DNA from: Thermoguttaceae bacterium
GTDB taxonomy: Bacteria; Planctomycetota; Planctomycetia; Pirellulales; Thermoguttaceae
Assembly: GCA_017447745.1 (NCBI GenBank)
Contig: JAFSMW010000124.1
Span: forward strand, 1-33,627
Reading direction: 5' to 3'
DNA length: 33,627 bases
The first letter of the stretch is position 1; each line of letters begins with the position of its first letter. The position numbers and the translations under genes are program-made. Positions 15,488-23,875 of the stretch are shown here, one piece after another. The notes beneath the pieces are model-generated. The model saw only the letters and a program-made list of their open reading frames with translations. It did not search any database and had not been told where the DNA came from.

Positions 15488-18019
15488 CTACCGTTTCTCT
15501 ACCCAATACGCTTCGGCAACTTCCAATTCGAAGAACCCCGATTTCGTGTTTCCTCCAAAGGAGATATTATGGACGGAATTGAGGTCAAGCTGATTGTTGG
15601 CGTCCGTTCCGCAGGCTGTACAATGCTGGAATTCGTCAAACGGAAGAAAGACGCTGTGCCAGCGTCCGTCGGCGGAACCGAAAGACTTTGAAATGTACGA
15701 GCCGCGCCCGCCCTCCTTGTTCTCGTAAAGGAACATGCGGGCGACGTTATTCTGACCCGGCTGGCAGCGGTATCGAATCAGTACGCCGCGGTATTTCGTC
15801 AGGTCGAGCGTCGACGGCAGCGATCGGCTGGGATACGTCCAATGGTCGCCGTCCTGAAAATCTGTCCGGAGTTTCCATGTAACAGCGCCAGTGGACTCTT
15901 CGTTGTCAACGAGAATCGTTTTCGCGTTGACGCTCTGTGACGGCGTCCAGTTGGACGCGCTGCCTATTTCCAGCTTTTGACGGTTGGGATATTTCTTCAA
16001 AAACGCCGCCCAGCTCGGTTCGCCGTGAAAGAACATAACAACGGTTTGTTCATTCTCCCAGCTTGTTTTGCCCTCCGGATTCTCCCACGCAACGCGGCAG
16101 GAAACGGCGAGCGGCTTTTCTGACAGGACGTCAAACAGGTCAACATCCCATTCGACGTCCGAGCGACCGCGAGCGGGACAGACGACCTTTTGTTCCGTCT
16201 GGCTTGTTATAGTCGATTCAGCCGTCTGCGGAGGAAAGACGGTCGCTTCAATCGGCGCGTCGGAGAGGTTTTCTAACGCGAACTTGAGCGTTAGTTGAGA
16301 ATTCTGAGCGCTTTTGAGCTGATACCAGCGTGACGATGGTTCAACCTGCGATTCGTCGTAGACGTACCGAACGACAATTGGCGAGACCTTTCGGGGCGTC
16401 TTTTCCATGACGTCTTTTGCGCTTGGCGCTTTGGGAATCTGTAACAGAGCCGGATCGACGACAGCGAGTTTTTCAACCGCAGACCGAGAAGCCCAGACGT
16501 AAACCAAGCCGTCGTGAACGGAAACAGCGTTTGCCTTGCCGGCGGAAAGAGCAACAGATTCACCGGTAATCCGTTCTGCTCGCAGCGCCGGGCAAGGCAG
16601 GACGACACATTGAATTTTATCGACCGTTCCCGTATAGAGAACCAGAACCGCTTCGTCGGAACCATCTGTTACAAACGCGAGGGCTTTGTTTTCGCTCAGT
16701 CCGTTGACGGGAACGTCGCCGATATAACGGAATCCGGACAGGACGCGAATCATCTGAGCGTATCCAACAAACGAGCGCATGGGCGAACACGCTTTGTCCA
16801 TCATGCCGAAATTTGAGTCCCGTTCGTCGTAATACGGATAGACAAACGGGAAATACCGTTCAACGCCGACGGACTTTGCAACGACGGCTTTCATGACGAT
16901 GTCGCCAGCGGAGATTTTGTCTTCCCGGCTGTCGGCGCGATCTTTGCCCCGTTTCCACGGTCTGCCGCATTCAGTAATCCACATCGGAACCGGACGACTG
17001 GTTGAGCCGTTGATTTTCTCGGCAAAGCGGGCGTAAATGGATCGCATGGCTTCCGCCCGGGCGTAGGTGTGATAGCTGAAAACGTCACAGTAGGAATGGA
17101 CGTCGTTGGCTTGCGCCGTATCGAGCCATTCCTGATTGTAAACCGCGACGCAGGAGCCTAAAACGGGCTTGTCCATGCCCAGCTTGGACAGCGTCCACGA
17201 CATTGTTTTGAGAATCGGCGCGTACTGGTCGGCAGGGACGTCGCCGCCAAAGGAGATATCCGGCTCGTTCCAGACCTCCAGCCCGCCCCACGTCGACGAC
17301 CATTCCGGGTAAAGCGCTGACCACAGATCCGCCATCGCGTTAAAGTTCTCCGGATACCGGGCGCGTTTGCCCGTCCAGGCGGGGGCGTCGTGAAACATTT
17401 CCAGAACTTCGACGTCGTTGGCTTTGCAGAGCTTTCGATAAGAGTTGTAGCCGCGGTATCCGTCCGGCTTGACAGGGATATTGGGGTCGTTCTGAATTTC
17501 CGTCCAGCTGAGCCGGTCGCGAATCATGACAATCCCGGAACGCCGGGCGATTTTAACCAACTCTTCCCGTCGGTTCCCGTCTTTGTTGACCAGCCACGAC
17601 ATCGCCGCGTCAATACAGAAAAACGGGTCGCGCTTTTGCAGCGTTTGAGCGTCGTGAGTACAAAACGGCGGCAGCGACGCGATTCCAAAACGCTCGACTT
17701 GCTTCTGCCCGTCCTCTGCAGCGCCGGTTGTAACAACGAGTTCAAAAAAGCCCTGCGGCAGAGTAAACTCTGCGCGTCCGTTTTGAATTGTCCCGCTGGA
17801 AACAGGAGTTCCGTCCGTATCGACGATTTCAAAGTCCGCGTTCGGCACGGGCGTCGGCGCGCCGTTGTCGATGTATTCCAGCTCAACGACAGCTTTCTGC
17901 CCAGGCTGAACGAACAGCTCCGTTGGACGTTTTATCTGCCAACCGGCAAACGCAGCGCCAGACGCTGTTACAAGTACGACAAAACAGAATAAACAACGAT
18001 GGATAATTGATCTTGTCAT
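15488..18019 (-). CDS. Secreted clan GH-A glycoside hydrolase with C-terminal beta domain
   Basis: An 843-residue protein with a Sec signal peptide (hydrophobic core CFVVLVTASGAAFAG). The start at 18019 is chosen because the signal peptide begins there; the frame stays open for 43 more codons without a better start. A short beta-sandwich (about 25-120) precedes a TIM barrel with acid/base Glu252 in VWNEPD and nucleophile Glu350 in ITECGRP, the arrangement of clan GH-A (GH39/GH5-like). The last 150 or so residues (DLTKYRGVLIRYRC and following) look like a carbohydrate-binding beta-sandwich. Substrate is unknown. It is the last gene of the minus-strand cluster and lacks a clear Shine-Dalgarno sequence. 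Confidence 0.82.
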   Translation of the reverse strand: MTRSIIHRCLFCFVVLVTASGAAFAGWQIKRPTELFVQPGQKAVVELEYIDNGAPTPVPNADFEIVDTDGTPVSSGTIQNGRAEFTLPQGFFELVVTTGAAEDGQKQVERFGIASLPPFCTHDAQTLQKRDPFFCIDAAMSWLVNKDGNRREELVKIARRSGIVMIRDRLSWTEIQNDPNIPVKPDGYRGYNSYRKLCKANDVEVLEMFHDAPAWTGKRARYPENFNAMADLWSALYPEWSSTWGGLEVWNEPDISFGGDVPADQYAPILKTMSWTLSKLGMDKPVLGSCVAVYNQEWLDTAQANDVHSYCDVFSYHTYARAEAMRSIYARFAEKINGSTSRPVPMWITECGRPWKRGKDRADSREDKISAGDIVMKAVVAKSVGVERYFPFVYPYYDERDSNFGMMDKACSPMRSFVGYAQMIRVLSGFRYIGDVPVNGLSENKALAFVTDGSDEAVLVLYTGTVDKIQCVVLPCPALRAERITGESVALSAGKANAVSVHDGLVYVWASRSAVEKLAVVDPALLQIPKAPSAKDVMEKTPRKVSPIVVRYVYDESQVEPSSRWYQLKSAQNSQLTLKFALENLSDAPIEATVFPPQTAESTITSQTEQKVVCPARGRSDVEWDVDLFDVLSEKPLAVSCRVAWENPEGKTSWENEQTVVMFFHGEPSWAAFLKKYPNRQKLEIGSASNWTPSQSVNAKTILVDNEESTGAVTWKLRTDFQDGDHWTYPSRSLPSTLDLTKYRGVLIRYRCQPGQNNVARMFLYENKEGGRGSYISKSFGSADGRWHSVFLPFDEFQHCTACGTDANNQLDLNSVHNISFGGNTKSGFFELEVAEAYWVEKR

Positions 18020-18039
18020 GGTAGGTGGGTTAGGCGAGC

Positions 18040-18188
18040 CACAGGTGTAAACCCGTGGGCATGAGCGAAGCGAACGTAACGGCAAGCCGGGGTGTGAGAC
18101 GTCTGGGCAAATCTCATGCAGAGATGCGGAGGCGCGGAGGATGTTCACGAAGTTTCAAAAAATTCTTTGCGATCTTTACGTTCTTTGC
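18040..18188. repeat. Repeat-rich gap with GAGCGAAGCGAACG and 9-bp units
   Basis: Contains GAGCGAAGCGAACG (also at 23778), a GTGGG/CCCGTGGG motif related to the composite elements, and near 18157-18188 a degenerate 9-bp periodicity (TTCTTTGCG, ATCTTTACG). It fills the gap between the phosphoesterase stop and the GH start. No gene is visible in it. Confidence 0.55.
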
Positions 18189-18190
18189 GG

Positions 18191-19453
18191 CTAAAAATTC
18201 TTTCTTGGTTCAAATTTAAACTCTTGAAAGAGTTTGCCGTCGTGCATTTTATAAACGCGAAGAACCATTTTCCCGTCTTCGACAGTCCCGTTTATAACGG
18301 TTGCGGTGTCGTGTTTGGGATTGAGCGTTCGTCCGCCGCCGACAAAATGCGCCCATGGGCGGTCTTCGGTCGGGGGATCGTAACGGAAATTGTGATTGTG
18401 AGCGGCTATAACCGCCTGAACGCCGTACTGTTTGAACAGCGGCGACCACATGTCGGCGCATGGTTTATGCCAGGCGGCTGCTCCGTTCAAGCTGTCCCCG
18501 CGGCTTACGTTAGGATTTTTGTTAAACAGCGGAATGTGACAGAATACGACAATATACGGCGCGGTCTTGATTTCCGGACGTTCCAGCGCTTCTTTGAGCC
18601 ATTGCGTCTGCAACTCTCGATACGGCTCGAATTCCGCCAAGCCCTTAAACGCCGGGTGAGCGTCCGGCTTGTCTTCGCCGGTGTCCATGCCGATAAGAGC
18701 AAAGTCGCCTTGACGAAGGGCGAAATTTCGACCCAACGCCCAGTACTTGGAATTCTTCTCTTCCGGGTCGCGAGTAATGAGAACCGTATCGAGATTTCTA
18801 ACCCACGAACCGCGGAAATCGTGGTTGCCGGGAACAAACAGAAACGCGTAATCCTCCGCCATTGCACACCCACCGGGGAAGAGTAAATTGTCAATCGCCT
18901 CGTCTTCAGACCGAAGCTGATGGACAATATCGCCGTTCCAAACGACAACCGCCGGCTGAAGTTCTTTGAGTTTTTTATCGACTGCCTGAAGCGCGTCAAT
19001 TTCAGAATGAGTGTCGTTAATCACAGCAAACGACGACCGCGCCTTTTCTCCCATCGTGGTAAAGGAATGAACGGCGCTGAATTCCGGCTCTCCCACTGTG
19101 ACGTGGTAGGCGTTGGGATAATCTACCGGCATAGTCGCCGCACGATAGTAGTATTTTGTATTCGGTTCCAGACCGCGAATTCGAACGGACAGAATCTTGT
19201 CCTGAATTGACCGCAGCGGAGGCACGCACGCATAGACTCTTTTCGCGTCTGACAGGTCTTCTTTGGTAGAATACTCGACGAATCCTGCCGCCGGACCGTG
19301 AACGCCCCAAACCGCACCAATTGACGTTTCAGACGGAATCTGAAGAAAGACCGGCGTTCTAAAGAGCGACGTTTTCTCGGAAGCGGCGTCTTGAGCGTAC
19401 AGGGAAGACGTTAAAACGACGACAGCAAACAATAGGGATAATATACGTTTCAT
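18191..19453 (-). CDS. Secreted calcineurin-like metallophosphoesterase with N-terminal Fn3-like domain
   Basis: A 420-residue protein with a Sec signal peptide ending near residue 20 (SSLYAQ). Residues 30-135 resemble the fibronectin-III-like domain of purple acid phosphatases (LEPNTKYYYRA). The catalytic domain shows the dimetal ligands in order: Asp147 and His149 (NDTHS), Asp175 (NGD), Asn210-His211 (GNHD), His306 (FCHIP), and His352 and His354 (AHNHN). It probably hydrolyses a phosphomonoester or diester in the periplasm or outside the cell. It starts 38 bp after a GHL10-type gene and precedes a glycosidase on the same strand, so it may remove phosphate from a decorated glycan. Confidence 0.88.
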   Translation of the reverse strand: MKRILSLLFAVVVLTSSLYAQDAASEKTSLFRTPVFLQIPSETSIGAVWGVHGPAAGFVEYSTKEDLSDAKRVYACVPPLRSIQDKILSVRIRGLEPNTKYYYRAATMPVDYPNAYHVTVGEPEFSAVHSFTTMGEKARSSFAVINDTHSEIDALQAVDKKLKELQPAVVVWNGDIVHQLRSEDEAIDNLLFPGGCAMAEDYAFLFVPGNHDFRGSWVRNLDTVLITRDPEEKNSKYWALGRNFALRQGDFALIGMDTGEDKPDAHPAFKGLAEFEPYRELQTQWLKEALERPEIKTAPYIVVFCHIPLFNKNPNVSRGDSLNGAAAWHKPCADMWSPLFKQYGVQAVIAAHNHNFRYDPPTEDRPWAHFVGGGRTLNPKHDTATVINGTVEDGKMVLRVYKMHDGKLFQEFKFEPRKNF

Positions 19454-19490
19454 AATGATTGAAAAATTGTAAACGATTACTTGAGGATTG

Positions 19491-21524
19491 TTATTTCTTA
19501 TTCAGCAGTGGCAAAATTCTTCCCGCTGATCCTTCTGTCAGGTCAAAAATCATCAGTCCAGGGCAGCCAAGCTCGCTCGCTTTGAGCATCTGCGAGATCG
19601 TTTCGTCTGGCGAGAGCTTCCATTCGCCAATGCCGGGATAGAGCGGGAAGTCCGGCTTGACGAACTGTTTCTGCCGGACGTAAAAGCGTCCGTAAGATTG
19701 AGCGTCGAGCGTGTAGTTCATCGGGCAGAGGAAATCGACAATCCCTTCGTTCGCCCAAGCGCCCCAGTCCTGACCAATGTTCTCGATTGTATTGGGGTAC
19801 TGAATAAACACGGCAGCGGAGATTTGGCAGTCCGGTCGAACCGCTTTGACCTTTTCGTGCGTCTTTCGGACGATGTTGGTAATCAGGTCAGCGCGCCAGC
19901 GAAGCCATTGCGCTTTCAGCTCGCCTTTAACGCAGTCGCGCGGCCAGTTCTCGACTTTCTTCCCGATATATTCCTCAAACCGGGCGCGGCAGCCGTCACA
20001 TAAACACAAGTCCCGTCCGTCATAGCGAATGTAATCGAAATGAACGCCGTCGACGGGATACTTCGTCGCAATCTCGACCATGGAGTTGACTTCCAAATCG
20101 ATATTCTTCGGATTGGACGGGCAAAGCCAAGGGTACTCTTCCCCGTCGGAGTCTTTTTGCAGACGTCCTTCCTGTCTTAGCTTTTCCAGATACTCTTTGG
20201 AAACGCGATGCTGAAGATTGAAGTTGACTTTCCAAACATGAACCTGAATCCCGTGCTTGTGACACGCTTTAACGCACGCGTCGATCTGGTCGCCGTACGT
20301 TTCCAGTTCCTTGAAAGGCGGAATGAGGTCAGATGGATAAAGGGCTTCTCCCGACCAGACCATGTTCGGGAACACCGCCGTGAACCCGGCTTGTTCCAGT
20401 TCCGCCGCCGTCCGTTCCCAGTCGCCTTTATAGGCGCCGAATCCGCTGTGATTCCACCAGCCGCGGAAAGGCAGCTCCTTTGAATCCCGAAGGGGAGCCG
20501 CCGCCTTGTACAATTCTTCATCGTGACGTTCCAGGCACGCTTCGATGAACTCCGGGAACCCTTGTTCCTGTTCCACCTTGGTCATTTCAGCTACGGTCTT
20601 TTCCGCGTTGGGAACCGTCTTTCCTGCCGCCGTCGTCGCCAGTTTGAGCATGTACTGACGAATCGTTGTTTTCAGTTTGTCGCTTTTCATCAGAAACGCC
20701 AGCAGATCCGGTTTTTCCAGCGGTTTCTCTCGCAGGTCGTCGCTGAGAATCATCAGCGGGACGCCGCGTTTTTTCGCCTGCGCTTCAATAAGGGTTTGAA
20801 GGTCTTTGGTTAAATGACGATCTGAAACGAGAACGACAGCGCCGCGGTTGTCGAACCGCTTGAACCAGCACTCGTCCGCGTTGACGGGCAGGGCTATTGT
20901 GTCGGCGGCAAGCCCCAGTTCCTTCAGCAGAGGCTGAATCAGTCTGCCGTTGTTCGTTCCGACCCACGGGACGACGCCCTCGCTGTTGGGAACGGAAATA
21001 AACAGAATCGGCTCTTCAATACAGCGGAACGAGAAGTATGTAGCGCGCGAGTTGACGGACTGACCTCGCCACAGGGAAATGCGGACGCCGTCGATTTTGT
21101 TCAAGCCGGCGGGAGAGCCTTCTGTCTCCAATTCGGATCGTCGATACGTCATCACGCCCCGGCGCGTCGGGATGGCAGACGTGCCGCGATACCAGCCGTC
21201 TCCGGAACGAAAGTACAGCGAAGAGTAGGAAAACGCTTCCGGGTTCTCCACTTCAAGCTCGATTTCGAATCGGGAAAACTCGCTTATGTCGATTGGCGTG
21301 TCAAAATCTCTGTCAAAAGACGTTCTGTCAGCGTCCAGATTGGATTGAAAATCGGCGGTAAACTCCGCCCCTTCCGGCTTGGCGGTCATCTTGCTGTAGT
21401 GAGAACGCCACAGTGGAATCGTTTCCACCGTGAAATTGTCGATGGTATAAACGCCGTCGCCCGCGTATGCAACGCACCCCAGCGCCACAGCGAATAATAC
21501 TGAAATGAATGAACGGTATGTCAT
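19491..21524 (-). CDS. Secreted GHL10-type glycosidase-like protein, paralogue 1
   Basis: A 677-residue protein with a Sec signal peptide (about 1-21). Residues 25-170 form a beta-sandwich like carbohydrate-binding or CIA30 domains. Residues 175-265 look like a Rossmann/amidotransferase-like alpha-beta domain (SVPNSEGVVPWVGTNNGR). A TIM barrel from about 352 to the end matches the GHL10 / glycosyl-hydrolase-like family (FRGWWNHSGFGAY, GIQVHVWKVNFNLQHR, DGVHFDYIRYDG). Asp497 is a candidate catalytic residue. Cys507, Cys509 and Cys512 (CLCDGC) may bind metal. GGAGG precedes the start at good spacing. Substrate unknown. Confidence 0.85.
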   Translation of the reverse strand: MTYRSFISVLFAVALGCVAYAGDGVYTIDNFTVETIPLWRSHYSKMTAKPEGAEFTADFQSNLDADRTSFDRDFDTPIDISEFSRFEIELEVENPEAFSYSSLYFRSGDGWYRGTSAIPTRRGVMTYRRSELETEGSPAGLNKIDGVRISLWRGQSVNSRATYFSFRCIEEPILFISVPNSEGVVPWVGTNNGRLIQPLLKELGLAADTIALPVNADECWFKRFDNRGAVVLVSDRHLTKDLQTLIEAQAKKRGVPLMILSDDLREKPLEKPDLLAFLMKSDKLKTTIRQYMLKLATTAAGKTVPNAEKTVAEMTKVEQEQGFPEFIEACLERHDEELYKAAAPLRDSKELPFRGWWNHSGFGAYKGDWERTAAELEQAGFTAVFPNMVWSGEALYPSDLIPPFKELETYGDQIDACVKACHKHGIQVHVWKVNFNLQHRVSKEYLEKLRQEGRLQKDSDGEEYPWLCPSNPKNIDLEVNSMVEIATKYPVDGVHFDYIRYDGRDLCLCDGCRARFEEYIGKKVENWPRDCVKGELKAQWLRWRADLITNIVRKTHEKVKAVRPDCQISAAVFIQYPNTIENIGQDWGAWANEGIVDFLCPMNYTLDAQSYGRFYVRQKQFVKPDFPLYPGIGEWKLSPDETISQMLKASELGCPGLMIFDLTEGSAGRILPLLNKK

Positions 21525-21547
21525 GATTTAACCTCCTGTATATTTAT

Positions 21548-21659
21548 TAGTGGTAAGTGGTTAGTAGTAAGTGGTTAGTAGTAAGTGGTTAGTGATAAGT
21601 TGGATAGACGCTTGAGTCCTTACCACTTACCACTCAAAACTTACCACTTAATTACTAAT
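21548..21659. repeat. Heptad-repeat element 7, inverted arms
   Basis: Left arm of GTGGTTA/GTAGTAA heptads, core GGATAGACGCTTGAGTCC (21602-21619), and inverted TTACCACT-type arm. The core shares a GGA-N12-TCC frame with element 2. The right end runs into the upstream gene: the TAG stop of GHL10 paralogue 2 (21655-21657) lies in the last heptad. Confidence 0.88.
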
Positions 21660-23721
21660 TCTTCTTCAGCAGCGGCAGAATTCTTCCTGCAGCGTCTTCG
21701 GTTAAATCGTAAATCATGAATCCAGGACAGCCGTTTTCCTGCGCTTTGAGCAATTGTTGAATCGTTCCGTCCGGCGTGAGCTTCCATTCGCCAACTCCGG
21801 GATAGAGCGGGAAATCCGGTTTGACGAATTCTTTTTGACGATTATAAAATTGTCCGTAGGAGTATGCGTTGAGCGTGTAGTTCATCGGGCAGAGGAAATC
21901 GACAATCCCTTCGTTTGCCCAAGCGGCCCAGTCCTGACCGATAGTTTTAATAATCCCAGGATAATGAATAAACACGGCGGCGGAAACCTTGCAATCCGGG
22001 CGAACGGCTTTAATTTTGTGGTAAGTCGTCCTGACGATATTGGTAATACAGTCGGCTCGCCATTGAGTCCATTTATCTTTCAGAGCGCCTGTCAGACAGT
22101 CCTTCGGCCAGCTTTCCACTTTCTTTCCAATGGATTTCTCAAACCGTTCGCGGCAACCGTCGCAAAAACAGTAATTCATTCCTTCGTAACGAATGTAGTC
22201 GAAATGAACGCCGTCAACGGGATATTTTGTAGCGATTTCCATCATGGCGTTGACTTCCAGATCAATATTTTTCGGGTTGGACGGACACAGCCAAGGGTAC
22301 TCATTTCCTTCGGCGTCGATCTGCAATCGCTTTTCCTGTCGGTATTTTTCCACCATGTCTTGGGAAATGCGATGTTTAAGATTGAAGTTTACTTTCCAGA
22401 CGTGAACCTGAATTCCGTGTTTGTGGCACGCCTTAACGCACTCTTCGAGCTGATCGCCGTATTGGTCAACTTCAGGGGAAACGGGAAAAATCTCGCTCCG
22501 ATAGCGAGCCTCTCCCGACCAGATCGGGTTTGGGAAAACCGCGTTGAATCCGGCTTGTTCCAGCTCTGTCGCTGTCCGTTCCCAGTCGCCCTTGTACGCG
22601 CCGAAACCGCTGTGATTCCACCAGCCGCGGAAAGGAAGCGTTTTTGAATCCCGAAGGGGAGCTGCTGCCTTGTACAGTTCTTTATCGTGCCGTTCCTGAC
22701 AGGCTTTGATGAATTCCAAAAAGCCCTTTTCGCGTTCAATCTGAGCCATTTCAGCAACGGTCTTTTGAGCATTGTGAACCGCTTGTCCTGCCACGATAGT
22801 CGCCTGGTTGAGCATAAATTGACGAATCGTCGCTTTGAGCTTTTCGTTCTTTGTCAGGAATTCCAGAAACGAGGATTTCTCCATGGGCGTTTTTTTCAAA
22901 TCTGAACTGAGAACGAGCAATGGAATGCCGCGTTTTTTCGCCTCGGCTTCCAGAACGCTACGCTGGGCAGAGCCAAGATTTTTGTCATACAGAACGATAA
23001 CAGCGCAACGGTGGTCGAGCCGTTTGAAACAGCCCGAATCCTTCTGCTCGCCTGGCTTTGCGCCCGCATCGGCTGGCAGAGTTATACTGTCGGCATAAAG
23101 TTCAAATTCTTCGAGTATATTTTGAAGAATTCTCCCGTTATTGGTTCCAATCCAGGGAACTACGCCTTCGCTGTTAGGAACGGAAAGAAACAGAATCGGT
23201 TCTTGAAAGCAACGAAGAGAATAATAGGTAATGCGCGAGTTGGAGTTCTTACAGCGCCAAAGCGAAATCCGAACGCCGTCGATTTTATCCCAGCCTATTG
23301 GTGAATCTTCTATATGGAAATCGGCTTTCCGAAACGTCATCACGCCTCGTTTGGGAGGAATATCGGTAATACAGCCGTACCACCCGTTCCCAGAATGAAA
23401 GTAAAACGAGCAATGCGAAAAGGTTTCCGGATTATCCAGTTCAAGTTCGACTTCAAAGCGGGAATACTCGTTCAAGTCAATCGGCTTGTCAAAAGATCGG
23501 TCAATAGAAACGCGGTCGGCATTCGGATGGTCTTTAAACGAGACATAGAATTCGGCTCCTTCCGGTTTTGCCGACTGTACACGCTCTAAACTGCTGGTAG
23601 AACGCCACAACGGCGCGGTTTCTACGGTAAAGTTGTCGAGAACGTAAACGCCGTCGTTTGCGCTGGCAACAGCCGAAAAGACGGCAGCGAATAATATTGC
23701 AATGAATGTTCGATAGGTCAT
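21655..23721 (-). CDS. Secreted GHL10-type glycosidase-like protein, paralogue 2
   Basis: A 688-residue tandem paralogue of the next gene, with the same order: Sec signal peptide, N-terminal beta-sandwich, Rossmann-like segment (SVPNSEGVVPWIGTNNGR) and GHL10 TIM barrel. Long blocks are identical, including FRGWWNHSGFGAYKGDWERT and DGVHFDYIRY. The cysteine cluster reads CFCDGC. It has about 10 extra residues near 220 (AGAKPGEQKD). AGGAG lies before the ATG. The stop codon falls inside a heptad-repeat element that separates it from paralogue 1. The two paralogues probably act on related parts of one polymer. Confidence 0.85.
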   Translation of the reverse strand: MTYRTFIAILFAAVFSAVASANDGVYVLDNFTVETAPLWRSTSSLERVQSAKPEGAEFYVSFKDHPNADRVSIDRSFDKPIDLNEYSRFEVELELDNPETFSHCSFYFHSGNGWYGCITDIPPKRGVMTFRKADFHIEDSPIGWDKIDGVRISLWRCKNSNSRITYYSLRCFQEPILFLSVPNSEGVVPWIGTNNGRILQNILEEFELYADSITLPADAGAKPGEQKDSGCFKRLDHRCAVIVLYDKNLGSAQRSVLEAEAKKRGIPLLVLSSDLKKTPMEKSSFLEFLTKNEKLKATIRQFMLNQATIVAGQAVHNAQKTVAEMAQIEREKGFLEFIKACQERHDKELYKAAAPLRDSKTLPFRGWWNHSGFGAYKGDWERTATELEQAGFNAVFPNPIWSGEARYRSEIFPVSPEVDQYGDQLEECVKACHKHGIQVHVWKVNFNLKHRISQDMVEKYRQEKRLQIDAEGNEYPWLCPSNPKNIDLEVNAMMEIATKYPVDGVHFDYIRYEGMNYCFCDGCRERFEKSIGKKVESWPKDCLTGALKDKWTQWRADCITNIVRTTYHKIKAVRPDCKVSAAVFIHYPGIIKTIGQDWAAWANEGIVDFLCPMNYTLNAYSYGQFYNRQKEFVKPDFPLYPGVGEWKLTPDGTIQQLLKAQENGCPGFMIYDLTEDAAGRILPLLKKN

Positions 23722-23753
23722 GGTTGAGTCTCCTATTGAGATGATATTAATGG

Positions 23754-23863
23754 AAGGCGGTAACGTAGTGAGCGAAGCGAACGGAGTTACGCTTTCAATG
23801 CAGTTAGTTCGCCTTACGGCGAAAGCGTAATTTCGCTCCCGCTGGTCGCTCCATTACCGCCTT
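23754..23863. repeat. Long imperfect hairpin between GH5 and GHL10 genes
   Basis: The ends AAGGCGGTAA (23754-23763) and TTACCGCCTT (23854-23863) pair perfectly. Inside, GAGCGAAGCG...TTACGCTTTC faces GAAAGCGTAA...CGCTCCCGCTGGTCGCTCC. The element resembles the GC-rich repeats at 6713, 18090 and 27306. It follows the GH5 stop and may terminate, attenuate or stabilise the cluster transcript. Confidence 0.75.
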
Positions 23864-23875
23864 TCATCGATTGTG

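Noticed and set aside
21548..21659. CRISPR array
   Set aside because: The repeats are 7 bp, degenerate and contiguous without spacers, and no cas gene is present.
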